Origin: Capnocytophaga gingivalis ATCC 33624
Lineage (GTDB): Bacteria; Bacteroidota; Bacteroidia; Flavobacteriales; Flavobacteriaceae
Length of the DNA: 64,000 nt
Direction of reading: 5' to 3'
Assembly (NCBI RefSeq): GCF_000174755.1
Contig: NZ_ACLQ01000019.1
Location: 273,981-337,980 of the forward strand
Part shown: positions 1 through 7,930 of the stretch, in pieces
How the letters are laid out: each line of letters opens with the position of its first letter
How positions within the stretch are numbered: the stretch's first letter is position 1
Notes under the pieces: generated by a model
The model's input: only the letters and a program-made list of their open reading frames with translations
Database searches by the model: none
What the model was told of the DNA's origin: nothing
Position numbers and translations under genes: made by a program

Positions 1-1130
1 GGGCGATTGAGCACCTGATAGATATACTCAATCATATAGCGCTTAGCAAACTTATATACATAAGCAGGCACCTTGATATTCAATTCAGGAAGGAACTTGA
101 GCACCTCAGGAAGATCCTTTTTCTTGAGTTTTTCCTTCTGAATCTGTCGGAGAATCTTATGTACCTTAGAGCGTGTATCCTCGAGCTTTCCTGCGAGTAC
201 TTCTTTGTAGAAAATAGCCTCATCGGTATAGGCTTCTGCTACCACATTGTCAATATTCTTGATAAAGATAATATCAGCATTGAGTTCGTTCAGATTTTTA
301 AGCAAGGCGCCATGCCCAGCTGGGCGGAAAAGCAGTTGATTGTTTCTATCTCTGAAATACTCGTTGTCTAAGGTAAGCGCTACAGTATCAGTGCTTTCAC
401 TCTGATGAGAAAAAGAGACTTCAAAATGTACTCCATAATGCTTTTCTAAGTTAGGGCGAATCTCAGCCAAAGTATTGAGGAAGAGAGAAGTATACTCCTT
501 ATTAATCGTAAAATGAATATTGACGATTTCCCCTTGAGAGGCATAGAGAAAGGCTTCACGGAAGTGCTCTTCGAAGGCTGTTACTACCTTTTCCCCATAT
601 TTGTGGAAAGGGAAAAGTCCCTTAGGCTTATTCTTATAGTTGAAAGGCTCTTCTTCCAAAAGCAGCTTAGCTATACGGAGTTTCTGCTGATCTGAGGAAA
701 GCCCCTCCAAGAGCTTGTGCTGCTCTATATATTTCTGTAGGGAATCATAAAAAGCAAACTGCGAGAGATACTCAAAGAAAATTTCTGCATTCACATTACC
801 ACTTTCCTTGATATACGCCTCAAAAGTCTGTTTCTCAGGATCAAAATCAGTGATAAAGGAAGAGAGAAACTGGAACATACGGGTAGCAGACCCTGAGGCA
901 GGGACAAACTTAAGGATATCCAACCCGTTTTTTTTCTTCTGGTAGATGGCTACGTACTGAATGGCCTCATCACGCGAGAAGGAGAGGATTCCACTGCCTA
1001 CATGGGCAGGTGCTACCAGATTCACTGGAGGAACCCCTGCTAAGAAAATAGCTACTTGCTCTTGCAACTTGCTCACTTTAATCCCTTTTTCTCCTAAGAG
1101 AAGTTGGTCATACTCGGTCAATTCTTTCAT
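1..1130 (-). CDS. DUF4301 family protein, C-terminus cut by window edge
   Basis: About 376 codons are visible, reading leftward from the ATG at 1130 and running off the left edge. The N-terminus (MKELTEYDQLLLGEKGI) and the internal block FVPASGSATRMFQFL match my memory of the DUF4301 family, large soluble proteins of unknown function common in Bacteroidota. The FVPASGSATRM stretch looks like a glycine/serine-rich phosphate-binding loop, which is an inference. Its ATG overlaps the stop of the NadR-like gene (ATGA, 1127-1130), so it is translationally coupled to a cofactor-salvage gene set. Family assignment is fairly sure; function is unknown. Confidence 0.75.
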   Translation of the reverse strand, partial: MKELTEYDQLLLGEKGIKVSKLQEQVAIFLAGVPPVNLVAPAHVGSGILSFSRDEAIQYVAIYQKKKNGLDILKFVPASGSATRMFQFLSSFITDFDPEKQTFEAYIKESGNVNAEIFFEYLSQFAFYDSLQKYIEQHKLLEGLSSDQQKLRIAKLLLEEEPFNYKNKPKGLFPFHKYGEKVVTAFEEHFREAFLYASQGEIVNIHFTINKEYTSLFLNTLAEIRPNLEKHYGVHFEVSFSHQSESTDTVALTLDNEYFRDRNNQLLFRPAGHGALLKNLNELNADIIFIKNIDNVVAEAYTDEAIFYKEVLAGKLEDTRSKVHKILRQIQKEKLKKKDLPEVLKFLPELNIKVPAYVYKFAKRYMIEYIYQVLNR

Positions 1131-1675
1131 GCTTTTAGTTTTTGGTTAATCTGTTGGATTCTGCTATCTAAATCCCCTTTCAAAACATAGAAAGGGATAG
1201 ATTTTTTCTGTAAAAACTCCTTGAAGAAAGCAAAAATCTCTGCTCTCTCAGTTGGCTTGTCCCTAAGGTCATCAGCCACCCATGGAGTATCTATGTAGGT
1301 TAGGAAATAATGATCATACCGATGTGTGAAAGCATAACGCTCTATAATAGGATCAGACTTCCCATAATATATATAAGAATAAATAACTAACTCTATCAGA
1401 CAAGTATCACAGAAGACATAGTCGTGAGCTCCCTGTACGGCCTTATTCTCCAAGTCCACCTGTCCTTTGGCTATAGGCAGCAAATCCTCCCAAGTACAAA
1501 GCTGCCGAAACTTATCCCACTTCTCTTGCAAGTAGAGTCGCATATATTCTGGAACCCATTGTGTATGGTAAGCCGCCGCCATGTATTGGCTTAGGGTCGT
1601 CTTTCCGGTGGATTCAGGGCCTAAGAATACGATTCGCTTACAAGAACTGGGGTATTGTACAAATTCTTTCTCCAT
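1127..1675 (-). CDS. NadR-like nucleoside kinase (P-loop ATPase)
   Basis: This 182-residue protein has the Walker A sequence GPESTGKTT at residues 19-27, followed by VPEYMRLYL and FCDTCLIE, and DTPWVADDLRD near 128-138. This is the pattern of the C-terminal ribosylnicotinamide kinase domain of NadR, here without the NadR adenylyltransferase domain. The family phosphorylates an imported nucleoside or vitamin, trapping it in the cytoplasm. The start must be the ATG at 1675 because no other start precedes the P-loop; the gene therefore overlaps the end of pnuC by 55 bp. The neighbouring transporter supports a salvage role. Substrate could be nicotinamide riboside or, given the thiamine-binding gene upstream, a thiamine precursor. 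Confidence 0.8.
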   Translation of the reverse strand: MEKEFVQYPSSCKRIVFLGPESTGKTTLSQYMAAAYHTQWVPEYMRLYLQEKWDKFRQLCTWEDLLPIAKGQVDLENKAVQGAHDYVFCDTCLIELVIYSYIYYGKSDPIIERYAFTHRYDHYFLTYIDTPWVADDLRDKPTERAEIFAFFKEFLQKKSIPFYVLKGDLDSRIQQINQKLKA

Positions 1676-2313
1676 TCTCTATAGGCTAAAATAGCTATAA
1701 TTGTAAAAATCACATATTGTAAAGCTGTGACTACAAAACCTTTGTAGGTATATAAAGGAATAGAAATCACATCCCCTACTATCCAAAAGAGCCAATTCTC
1801 TATCTTGCGCTTTGCCATGAGCCACATTCCTACCAAGAAAATAGCTGTTGTGAAAGCATCTACCCAGTCCGTCCACACAAAGTGCCCCCAACCTAAGGCT
1901 ATCCCCTCCATAGAAAAATCATTATTGATATAAGGCTTGAAATAATAGACCAACATCACAAAAAGTCCACTCAGTAGAGCAAGGTATAGTGTTATCTTTC
2001 GATCCTTAGCCCCCATAGTAGCAATCTCCACATGAACATTATCCTGACTGTTTTTTGCCCAAAGCACCCAACCATACACACTCATAATAGTATAGTAAGC
2101 ATTGATCAACATATCGCCAAAAAGCCTTCCTACCCATAGAAGATAGACAAAAAGTACTGTGCTGATAATTCCGGTAGGATATACCCAAATATTTCTTTTC
2201 TTTGAGAAAAGAACACTAAGCAATCCGAACAATACACCAAAAACCTCTACATAGATCAGATGAGTAGGTACGCCTTGGTATTGAGCAAATACCCAATCAA
2301 AAATGTGGTTCAT
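1621..2313 (-). CDS. pnuC: PnuC-family vitamin/nucleoside transporter
   Basis: This 230-residue membrane protein has about seven hydrophobic segments and the PnuC signatures NIWVYPTGIISTVLF (40-54), YYTIMSVYGWVLW (72-84) and the tryptophan-rich WLFWIVGDVISIPLY region near 173-187. PnuC carriers allow facilitated diffusion of nicotinamide riboside, and relatives (PnuT) carry thiamine; net import depends on phosphorylation inside the cell. It overlaps the upstream thiamine-binding-type gene by 17 bp and the downstream kinase gene by 55 bp, so the three form one operon. Specificity cannot be read from the sequence alone. Confidence 0.85.
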   Translation of the reverse strand: MNHIFDWVFAQYQGVPTHLIYVEVFGVLFGLLSVLFSKKRNIWVYPTGIISTVLFVYLLWVGRLFGDMLINAYYTIMSVYGWVLWAKNSQDNVHVEIATMGAKDRKITLYLALLSGLFVMLVYYFKPYINNDFSMEGIALGWGHFVWTDWVDAFTTAIFLVGMWLMAKRKIENWLFWIVGDVISIPLYTYKGFVVTALQYVIFTIIAILAYREWRKNLYNTPVLVSESYS

Positions 2314-2557
2314 AGTCGTGGCGATCAGATTTTACAATTTTTATATAAATAAGACCTTTCTCCAAGAGTTCAAAAACCTCCTTTACCTCATTGGTTAGCA
2401 CCTCCATTACCCGATCATACTCTCCATATATCTGGGTGCTCAGCGGGTTCTCATATACGATAAGCCCTGAGGTCCTGAGCTTCTTGATAAAGTGAATAAT
2501 CGGTGCTTCAAATTCGTCCTGCAGAGGACTAAGAGTAAGTTCTACTGATACTTTCAT
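2297..2557 (-). CDS. thiamine-binding (MTH1187/YkoF-type) small protein
   Basis: This 86-residue protein (MKVSVELTLSPLQDEF) has the alternating strand-helix layout of the MTH1187/YkoF thiamine-binding family: strand 1-10, helix 15-30, strand at LIVYENPLSTQIYGEY, helix 49-68 and strand YIKIVKSD. Members bind thiamine-like molecules in the cytoplasm. It is the first gene of the operon with pnuC and the NadR-like kinase, and its end overlaps pnuC by 17 bp. The family call is reasonable; whether it binds thiamine here is inferred from family and context. Confidence 0.65.
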   Translation of the reverse strand: MKVSVELTLSPLQDEFEAPIIHFIKKLRTSGLIVYENPLSTQIYGEYDRVMEVLTNEVKEVFELLEKGLIYIKIVKSDRHDYEPHF

Positions 2558-2632
2558 TATAAATTAAGATTTATTTTCAGATAGCAAATATACTAAAAAA
2601 AACGAAACCACCTACATTTTTTGAATATATTT

Positions 2633-2663
2633 TTGCTCAAAAACATAAATAGTAGTATCTTTG
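2633..2663 (+). promoter_or_regulatory. Bacteroidota promoter of the sanA-rsmI-like-hflX run
   Basis: TTG at 2633-2635 and TATCTTTG at 2656-2663, separated by 20 bp, match the Bacteroidota -33/-7 pattern. Transcription would start around 2670, so the TTG at 2661 that opens the longer reading frame lies inside the promoter and cannot be the start codon. Confidence 0.75.
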
Positions 2664-2687
2664 CCTGCTGTAAAGCTAATTCTAACA

Positions 2688-3356
2688 ATGATGGGTATAA
2701 AATTGCGTTTTTCTAAAAAATTCCTAAAAAAAGGTATGTTCTTCATCCTCTTTGCTTTACTGTTGGGTATAGTAGTGATCCACAATGCCAATAGTACTAT
2801 CCACAAGAATGCTGAAGGAAAACTCTACACAGAGGTAGATAGTATTCCTAAGAACAAAGTAGCCTTACTCTTAGGCACAGGCAAATACCTCAAGGATGGA
2901 CAGCCTAACCTGTATTTTCGATACAGAGTAGAGGCAGCAGCAGCTCTTTTCAAGGCTCAGAAGGTAGATTTTATCCTTATCAGCGGAGATAATAGCAGAC
3001 AAGGATATGATGAGCCTACCGATATGAAAGAAGCCTTGGTAGCTATGGGCATTCCTGAGGGGAAAATATATTTGGACTATGCCGGATTTCGCACCTTGGA
3101 TTCTGTCGTACGAGCTAAAGAAATCTTTGATCTGACAGCCCTCACAGTAGTCTCTCAGGCTTTCCATGACGAAAGAGCCATCTACTTAGCTGAGAAATAC
3201 GGTATCAAGGCAATAGGCTTCTGTGCCCGAGATGTAGATAAATATTCGGGGATGAAGACAAGGCTAAGAGAGTATTTTGCCCGTGCTAAAGTGTTTTGGG
3301 ACTTAAGCCTTGGGGTACAACCTAAGTTCTTAGGTGAGAAAATAGATATCCATTAA
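2688..3356 (+). CDS. sanA: SanA/YdcF-like DUF218 inner-membrane protein
   Basis: The protein is 222 residues if translation starts at the ATG at 2688 (a second ATG follows at 2691). One N-terminal membrane helix (MFFILFALLLGIVVI) is followed by a periplasmic DUF218 domain: KVALLLGTGKYL, FILISGDNSRQGYDEPTDMKEALVAMGI and LTVVSQAFHDERAIYLAEKYGI. SanA proteins affect envelope permeability, for example vancomycin exclusion at high temperature in enterobacteria; their biochemical activity is unclear. The gene lies 3 bp before the RsmI-like gene and probably shares its mRNA. Confidence 0.85.
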   Translation: MMGIKLRFSKKFLKKGMFFILFALLLGIVVIHNANSTIHKNAEGKLYTEVDSIPKNKVALLLGTGKYLKDGQPNLYFRYRVEAAAALFKAQKVDFILISGDNSRQGYDEPTDMKEALVAMGIPEGKIYLDYAGFRTLDSVVRAKEIFDLTALTVVSQAFHDERAIYLAEKYGIKAIGFCARDVDKYSGMKTRLREYFARAKVFWDLSLGVQPKFLGEKIDIH

Positions 3357-3359
3357 TCG

Positions 3360-4073
3360 ATGAAAAAAATAGGTGACTTATACTTAATCCCCAACTTATT
3401 AGGGGAAAGTGCAGTGAATGATGTTCTTCCTCTCAGAGTAACAGAGGTAGTCCTTCTATGCAATCATTTTATTGTAGAAAACCCCAAGAATGCTCGTCGG
3501 TTTATCAAGGCTATTGCTCCTGAAAAATCACAAGAATCCTTAGAACTTTTTCCGTTGAACAAACATACCGATCAAGCGGATAAGGAGACTTACCTATCCC
3601 ACTGCTTGGAAGGGCTTCCCATGGGTATTATCTCCGATGCAGGTTGTCCAGCTATTGCAGACCCTGGTAGTGAAATCGTTCGTATGGCACACCAGCACGG
3701 GATTCGTGTAATTCCCTTGGTAGGCCCCTCCTCTATCCTACTGTCTCTGATGGCAAGCGGAATGAACGGGCAGTCATTTGCCTTCAATGGATACCTACCT
3801 ATAGATAAGGACGAACGTAAAGCATCACTCAAGCGATTGGAAAAAAGAGCTAAGGAAGAACGTCAGTCTCAATTATTTATAGAAACTCCCTATCGCAATG
3901 AAGCCCTACTGCAAGAAATGCTACAGGTACTCTCCCCACACACCTCCCTATGTGTTGCCACCAATGTAACCCTTCCAGAAGAAGCTATCCACACCTATAC
4001 TATAGGAGAGTGGAAATACCGATTCAAGGAGCTCCACTTAGAGAAACAACCCACTATTTTTATCCTATTATAA
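3360..4073 (+). CDS. RsmI-like SAM-dependent methyltransferase (tetrapyrrole methylase fold)
   Basis: This 237-residue protein shows the tetrapyrrole-methylase signatures GIISDAGCPAIADPGSEIVRMAH (about 94-116) and VIPLVGPSSILLSLMASGMNGQ, as in RsmI, which 2'-O-methylates C1402 of 16S rRNA. It is shorter than classical RsmI (about 280) and starts with MKKIGDLYLIPNLLGE rather than the usual LYVVATPIGN. This matches a second, shorter paralogue common in Bacteroidota whose target is not certain. It lies directly after sanA and 23 bp before hflX. Confidence 0.8.
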   Translation: MKKIGDLYLIPNLLGESAVNDVLPLRVTEVVLLCNHFIVENPKNARRFIKAIAPEKSQESLELFPLNKHTDQADKETYLSHCLEGLPMGIISDAGCPAIADPGSEIVRMAHQHGIRVIPLVGPSSILLSLMASGMNGQSFAFNGYLPIDKDERKASLKRLEKRAKEERQSQLFIETPYRNEALLQEMLQVLSPHTSLCVATNVTLPEEAIHTYTIGEWKYRFKELHLEKQPTIFILL

Positions 4074-4096
4074 GATAGCTCATTAATCATTTGTTT

Positions 4097-5320
4097 ATGC
4101 TTGAAAAAAAGAACTTAGAATATGAAAAAACTGTTTTGGTAGGAGTAATTACTGCCACCCAAAACGAAGAAAAAGCTCACGAATACTTAGATGAATTGGA
4201 ATTTCTCACCTATACAGCAGGAGGAGAAGTCGTAAAGCGATTCACCCAACGCTTGGATACCCCCAATCCTAAAACCTTTATCGGAACAGGAAAGATGGAA
4301 GAACTCACCCAGTTTGTCCAAGACAATGAGATAGGCACCGTTATTTTCGACGATGAACTTACCCCTGCCCAACAGAATAATATAGAGAAGATACTTAGAG
4401 TCAAGATACTAGATAGGACAACCCTTATCTTAGATATCTTTGCCCAACGTGCACAGACCAGCTATGCACGCACTCAGGTGGAACTGGCTCAATACCAATA
4501 CCTACTCCCCCGCCTGACCGGTCTTTGGACTCACTTGGAACGCCAGCGAGGAGGGATAGGTATGCGCGGTCCTGGGGAGACAGAAATAGAAACTGACCGC
4601 CGTATTGTCCGTGATCGTATAGCGCTACTGAAGAAAAAACTCGAAACCATAGATAAGCAAATGGCTACACAACGAGGAAATCGTGGCGCCTTGGTACGGG
4701 TAGCCCTTATTGGCTATACCAATGTAGGGAAATCCACCCTGATGAACCTTATCAGCAAGAGTGATGTATTTGCAGAAGACAAACTTTTTGCTACCTTGGA
4801 TACCACGGTACGCAAGGTAGTTATAGGAAATCTTCCTTTTCTACTGAGTGACACAGTAGGTTTTATTCGAAAACTTCCTACCGAACTTATCGAATCCTTC
4901 AAGAGCACCTTGGATGAAGTAAGAGATGCCGATCTTCTCCTGCATGTAGTGGACATCTCTCACCCTAACTTCGAAGATCACATCGCTTCAGTAAATCAAA
5001 TATTAGGTGAGATAAAGAGCATCAACAAACCCACTATCATGGTATTCAACAAGATAGATGCCTATACGCACCTAACTATAGAAGATGACGACCTAATGAC
5101 CGAGAAAACCTCCCGTCACTTCTCCTTGGAAGAATGGAAACAGACATGGATGAATCGCATGAATGGAGATGCTATCTTTATCTCGGCCATCAACAAAGAA
5201 AATATACAGGAATTTAGAGAAAAAGTATACCAAAAAGTACGAGAAATACACGTCACACGCTTCCCTTATAACAATTTTCTATATCCAGAAATCATCATAG
5301 AAGAAGAAGCTAATTCATAA
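4097..5320 (+). CDS. hflX: GTPase HflX
   Basis: This 407-residue protein starts at the ATG at 4097; a TTG two codons earlier is unnecessary. It contains an N-terminal HflX domain (TFIGTGKMEEL, RAQTSYARTQVELAQYQYLLPRL), the family signature RGPGETEIETDRR, and the GTPase domain: G1 GYTNVGKST, G3 DTVGF and G4 NKID. HflX is a ribosome-splitting GTPase acting on stalled 70S/50S particles in stress. It closes the sanA-rsmI-like-hflX run and converges on mnmE. Confidence 0.95.
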   Translation: MLEKKNLEYEKTVLVGVITATQNEEKAHEYLDELEFLTYTAGGEVVKRFTQRLDTPNPKTFIGTGKMEELTQFVQDNEIGTVIFDDELTPAQQNNIEKILRVKILDRTTLILDIFAQRAQTSYARTQVELAQYQYLLPRLTGLWTHLERQRGGIGMRGPGETEIETDRRIVRDRIALLKKKLETIDKQMATQRGNRGALVRVALIGYTNVGKSTLMNLISKSDVFAEDKLFATLDTTVRKVVIGNLPFLLSDTVGFIRKLPTELIESFKSTLDEVRDADLLLHVVDISHPNFEDHIASVNQILGEIKSINKPTIMVFNKIDAYTHLTIEDDDLMTEKTSRHFSLEEWKQTWMNRMNGDAIFISAINKENIQEFREKVYQKVREIHVTRFPYNNFLYPEIIIEEEANS

Positions 5321-5329
5321 ATCATGTAA

Positions 5330-5409
5330 AAGTTTCGCAAGATTTTTAATTTATTGAATTTTAATACATTAAAAAAATATTTATCTCCTAAAAACATCTT
5401 GCGAAACTT
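5330..5409. repeat. 14-bp perfect inverted repeat between hflX and mnmE
   Basis: AAGTTTCGCAAGAT at 5330-5343 and its exact reverse complement at 5396-5409 flank a 52-bp AT-rich spacer in the convergent hflX/mnmE gap. The arms could pair in RNA from either strand, but the loop is long for a simple rho-independent terminator. It may be a bidirectional terminator-like structure or the remnant of a small mobile repeat. Confidence 0.6.
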
Positions 5410-5445
5410 AAAATGAATGAACTGGTAAATCCTAAAAAAATCTCC

Positions 5446-6873
5446 TTATTTCCCGATACAGAAGCGAGAAAATATATTCCCCAACAGTTCATCATTACTC
5501 ACCGCTCCTGTGATACTACCCAAGTGATAGAGTACTTCTCGTATATCAATAGCCAATAAGTCCCCTGAAAGATGATTTATAAGCCCTTCTTCCACTTTTT
5601 CAAGAGCTTCTAAAGCATTTTTTAAGGCTTCATAATGGCGTATATTGGTAATAATAGTAGCACTTTCTGTTGAGGTGAGCTCTTTGGCATAGAAAGAAAG
5701 GAGTTTTTTAAGTGCCTCTATATTGATTTTTTCTTTAGCTGAGATTCTTAGCTTACCATAACCATATTTTCGTTCTTCTGGATTTAGTTTTTTCTCTATT
5801 TCTTCATCAAAATCAGATAAGCCTATATATTCATTATCTGTTTTGTTATGTAAAAGTAATATCTTAAGTCCTTTTCGATAGTTTTCTCCTACAAATTGTA
5901 CTACTTCATCGGTAGTATTCTCTTTTTCATTATAGAGATAGAGTACTATTTGTGCTTTTTTTATTTTTTCTTTAGCCTTTTCTACTCCTATAGCTTCTAT
6001 TTGGTCCCGTGTATCACGGATGCCTGCGGTATCAATAAAGCGGAATGTAACCCCTGCTATATGGAGTGTTTCTTCTATGGTATCGCGAGTAGTCCCCGCA
6101 ATGTCCGACACGATAGCACGCTCCTCATTGAGCAGGGTATTAAGTAGGGTTGATTTGCCTGCATTGGGTTTGCCTACAATGGCCACTGGTATCCCATTCT
6201 TGATAGCATTACCTGCAGAGAAGGACTGCACCAGCTCTTGCAGGGTTGTTTTTATCCTTTTGAGTAGTTGCTCTAATTGTTTTCTATCAGCAAAGGCCAC
6301 GTCTTCTTCTGAGAAATCCAATTCTAATTCTATCAAAGAAGCAAAGTTAAGCAACTCTTGTCGGAGTCCTTCTATCTCGGAGGTAAAACCACCTCGCATT
6401 TGTTGTAAAGCTACTTGGTGAGAGGCTTTACTATCTGAGGCAATAAGGTCAGCAACTGCTTCGGCTTGGTTGAGAGCTAATTTCCCATTGAGGAAAGCTC
6501 GTTTGGTAAATTCTCCAGCCTGAGCAAGCCTTGCACCATTTGCTAAACACAATTTTATTACTTCCTGAGTAATATAAGCACTTCCGTGACAAGAAAACTC
6601 TACTACGGGTTCGCCTGTATAAGATTTCTTGCCTTTGAAAATAGTTGCCAAGCACTCATCAATTACTTGAGTTTCGCTTTTGATAGTTCCTAAATGAACG
6701 GTATGAGAAGGTGCTTCGGATAAAGGCTTTCCACTTAGTGTTTTGAATACTTTGTCAGCAAGTTCGATAGCTTCTTTTCCTGATAAACGTATTACCGAAA
6801 TAGCTCCCACACCTGTAGCAGTAGCCAAAGCAACTATGGTGTCGTCAGTATAAGGTGTTTTTTTATTTTCCAT
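5446..6873 (-). CDS. mnmE: tRNA uridine-5-carboxymethylaminomethyl(34) synthesis GTPase MnmE
   Basis: This 475-residue protein has the N-terminal formyl-THF-binding domain (TDDTIVALATATGVGAISVIRLSG), a G domain inserted in the helical domain (G1 GKPNAGKST, G2 region IAGTTRDTIEE, G3 DTAGIR, G4 NKTD) and the obligatory C-terminal FCIGK containing the catalytic cysteine. With MnmG it modifies wobble U34 of several tRNAs. The full length is intact. It lies at the head of the accessory membrane-gene region, which is on the same strand upstream and downstream. Confidence 0.97.
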   Translation of the reverse strand: MENKKTPYTDDTIVALATATGVGAISVIRLSGKEAIELADKVFKTLSGKPLSEAPSHTVHLGTIKSETQVIDECLATIFKGKKSYTGEPVVEFSCHGSAYITQEVIKLCLANGARLAQAGEFTKRAFLNGKLALNQAEAVADLIASDSKASHQVALQQMRGGFTSEIEGLRQELLNFASLIELELDFSEEDVAFADRKQLEQLLKRIKTTLQELVQSFSAGNAIKNGIPVAIVGKPNAGKSTLLNTLLNEERAIVSDIAGTTRDTIEETLHIAGVTFRFIDTAGIRDTRDQIEAIGVEKAKEKIKKAQIVLYLYNEKENTTDEVVQFVGENYRKGLKILLLHNKTDNEYIGLSDFDEEIEKKLNPEERKYGYGKLRISAKEKINIEALKKLLSFYAKELTSTESATIITNIRHYEALKNALEALEKVEEGLINHLSGDLLAIDIREVLYHLGSITGAVSNDELLGNIFSRFCIGK

Positions 6874-6892
6874 AAGTGTAAAATTTATATTT

Positions 6893-7198
6893 TTAGAAAA
6901 CTAAAGTCGCTCCATAGAACCAATAAACTATTAATGCTATTACAAGTAAAAAACCTATATTCCAAAGCCATTTTTTTGCCCATTTGTAGAAAAAACTATA
7001 AAATAAAAAGAATAATAAAGCTATAAACAAAGGAACTACTATAAGATTTATATAAAAATAGATCATCCAAGTATTGAAACTATTAAAATCAAGATAATCC
7101 CATTGGAGAAGAAGTTCCTTTATAGTGTAACAGAAATTGATAAGCAAGAGAATCAAACTTATAACAATTCCTACTGAGATAGTCGGTTTCTTTTTCAT
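6893..7198 (-). CDS. small 3-helix membrane protein of the local array
   Basis: This 101-residue protein consists almost entirely of three hydrophobic helices (about 9-29, 48-72, 78-97) and starts MKKKPTISVGIVIS. The segment LLFFLFYSFFYKWAKKW is nearly repeated in the next gene (FLFFLFYSFFYKWARIG), and a similar YSFHYRWAKRF lies in the N-terminal membrane part of the long paralogue at 10256-11542. I do not recognise a named family. It is best read as a membrane-only member of the tandem family spanning this region. Confidence 0.6.
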   Translation of the reverse strand: MKKKPTISVGIVISLILLLINFCYTIKELLLQWDYLDFNSFNTWMIYFYINLIVVPLFIALLFFLFYSFFYKWAKKWLWNIGFLLVIALIVYWFYGATLVF

Positions 7199-7227
7199 AA
7201 ACTAATGATAGTATAAAAATATTATTT

Positions 7228-7503
7228 TTATAAATAAAACAAAACAGCCATTAATAAAGTAATAACTAATCCTATTCTCGCCCATTTATAAAAGAAACTA
7301 TAAAATAGAAAGAATAAAAAGTTGACCCCAAGGATAAAAGGGAATATATAGAATATAAAAAAATAAATAAAAAACTCTAAACTATTGTAATTAAATTCGA
7401 AACCATTTTGTCCTATATAATATACAAACATATAAACAATAGATAACACAGTAAGTGCTATGTTTATAATGATTCCTATTTTAACATTCGGTTTTTTCTT
7501 CAT
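7228..7503 (-). CDS. small 3-helix membrane protein, paralogue of its neighbour
   Basis: This 91-residue hydrophobic protein (MKKKPNVKIGIIINIALTV) shares the start and the helix-end motif FFLFYSFFYKWA with the gene 29 bp downstream, so the two are tandem duplicates that have diverged. There are three predicted membrane helices and little soluble sequence. The function is unknown. A strong terminator at 7532-7572 separates it from the upstream coiled-coil gene. Confidence 0.6.
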   Translation of the reverse strand: MKKKPNVKIGIIINIALTVLSIVYMFVYYIGQNGFEFNYNSLEFFIYFFIFYIFPFILGVNFLFFLFYSFFYKWARIGLVITLLMAVLFYL

Positions 7504-7531
7504 AAAATTATTTTTTGATTGAATAGAATAT

Positions 7532-7572
7532 AAAAATACCTTGTAAGGATAAGAATCTTACAAGGTATTTTT
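7532..7572 (-). terminator. rho-independent terminator of the coiled-coil gene
   Basis: A 16-bp stem (7532-7547 pairing with 7557-7572; core TACCTTGTAAG/CTTACAAGGTA) with a 9-base loop is flanked by A on one side and T on the other, so it can work in both directions. On the minus strand it begins right at the stop codon of the 103-residue protein. Confidence 0.85.
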
Positions 7573-7573
7573 T

Positions 7574-7885
7574 CTATCGCTTGTCCTCAATCCCGAATTC
7601 CCTCCATTGTGTTTGGGGAATATCAATTTTTATAAGTTTTTTAAGAAAAGTAACCTTGTTTTCTACCTCAGAAACAGCTTTGTTAAGCTCTTCGGTTTTT
7701 GTTTTGAGGTCAGCTTTTAGCTTTTCTTGCTCACTATTGAGCGTTTCCATTTTCTTACGAAGCTCCTCGAGCTTGGTAATATCTTCAGCCTTTATTCCCA
7801 AAGGCAAATTGTCATTGCGACCCTTTAGCCCATCTATCATTACAGATGATTCAGCTAAGTTTGTTGAAAAATTTTTTCTCGGCAT
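7574..7885 (-). CDS. small coiled-coil protein of unknown function
   Basis: This 103-residue soluble protein has a long heptad-rich helix at about 33-85 (KLEELRKKMETLNSEQEKLK onward), preceded by a polar N-terminus (MPRKNFSTNLAESS). No catalytic motif is visible and I do not recognise the family. Unlike all its neighbours it lacks membrane segments. It is followed at once by its own terminator, so it is probably expressed separately from the membrane-protein genes. Confidence 0.6.
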   Translation of the reverse strand: MPRKNFSTNLAESSVMIDGLKGRNDNLPLGIKAEDITKLEELRKKMETLNSEQEKLKADLKTKTEELNKAVSEVENKVTFLKKLIKIDIPQTQWREFGIEDKR

Positions 7886-7930
7886 AAATTTACTTTTTAT
7901 ATATTAAACAATGAATGAAAATAATTTATT

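Noticed and set aside
2661..2687. TTG start giving SanA nine extra residues
   Set aside because: The TTG is part of the -7 box TATCTTTG, so it is not in the mRNA.
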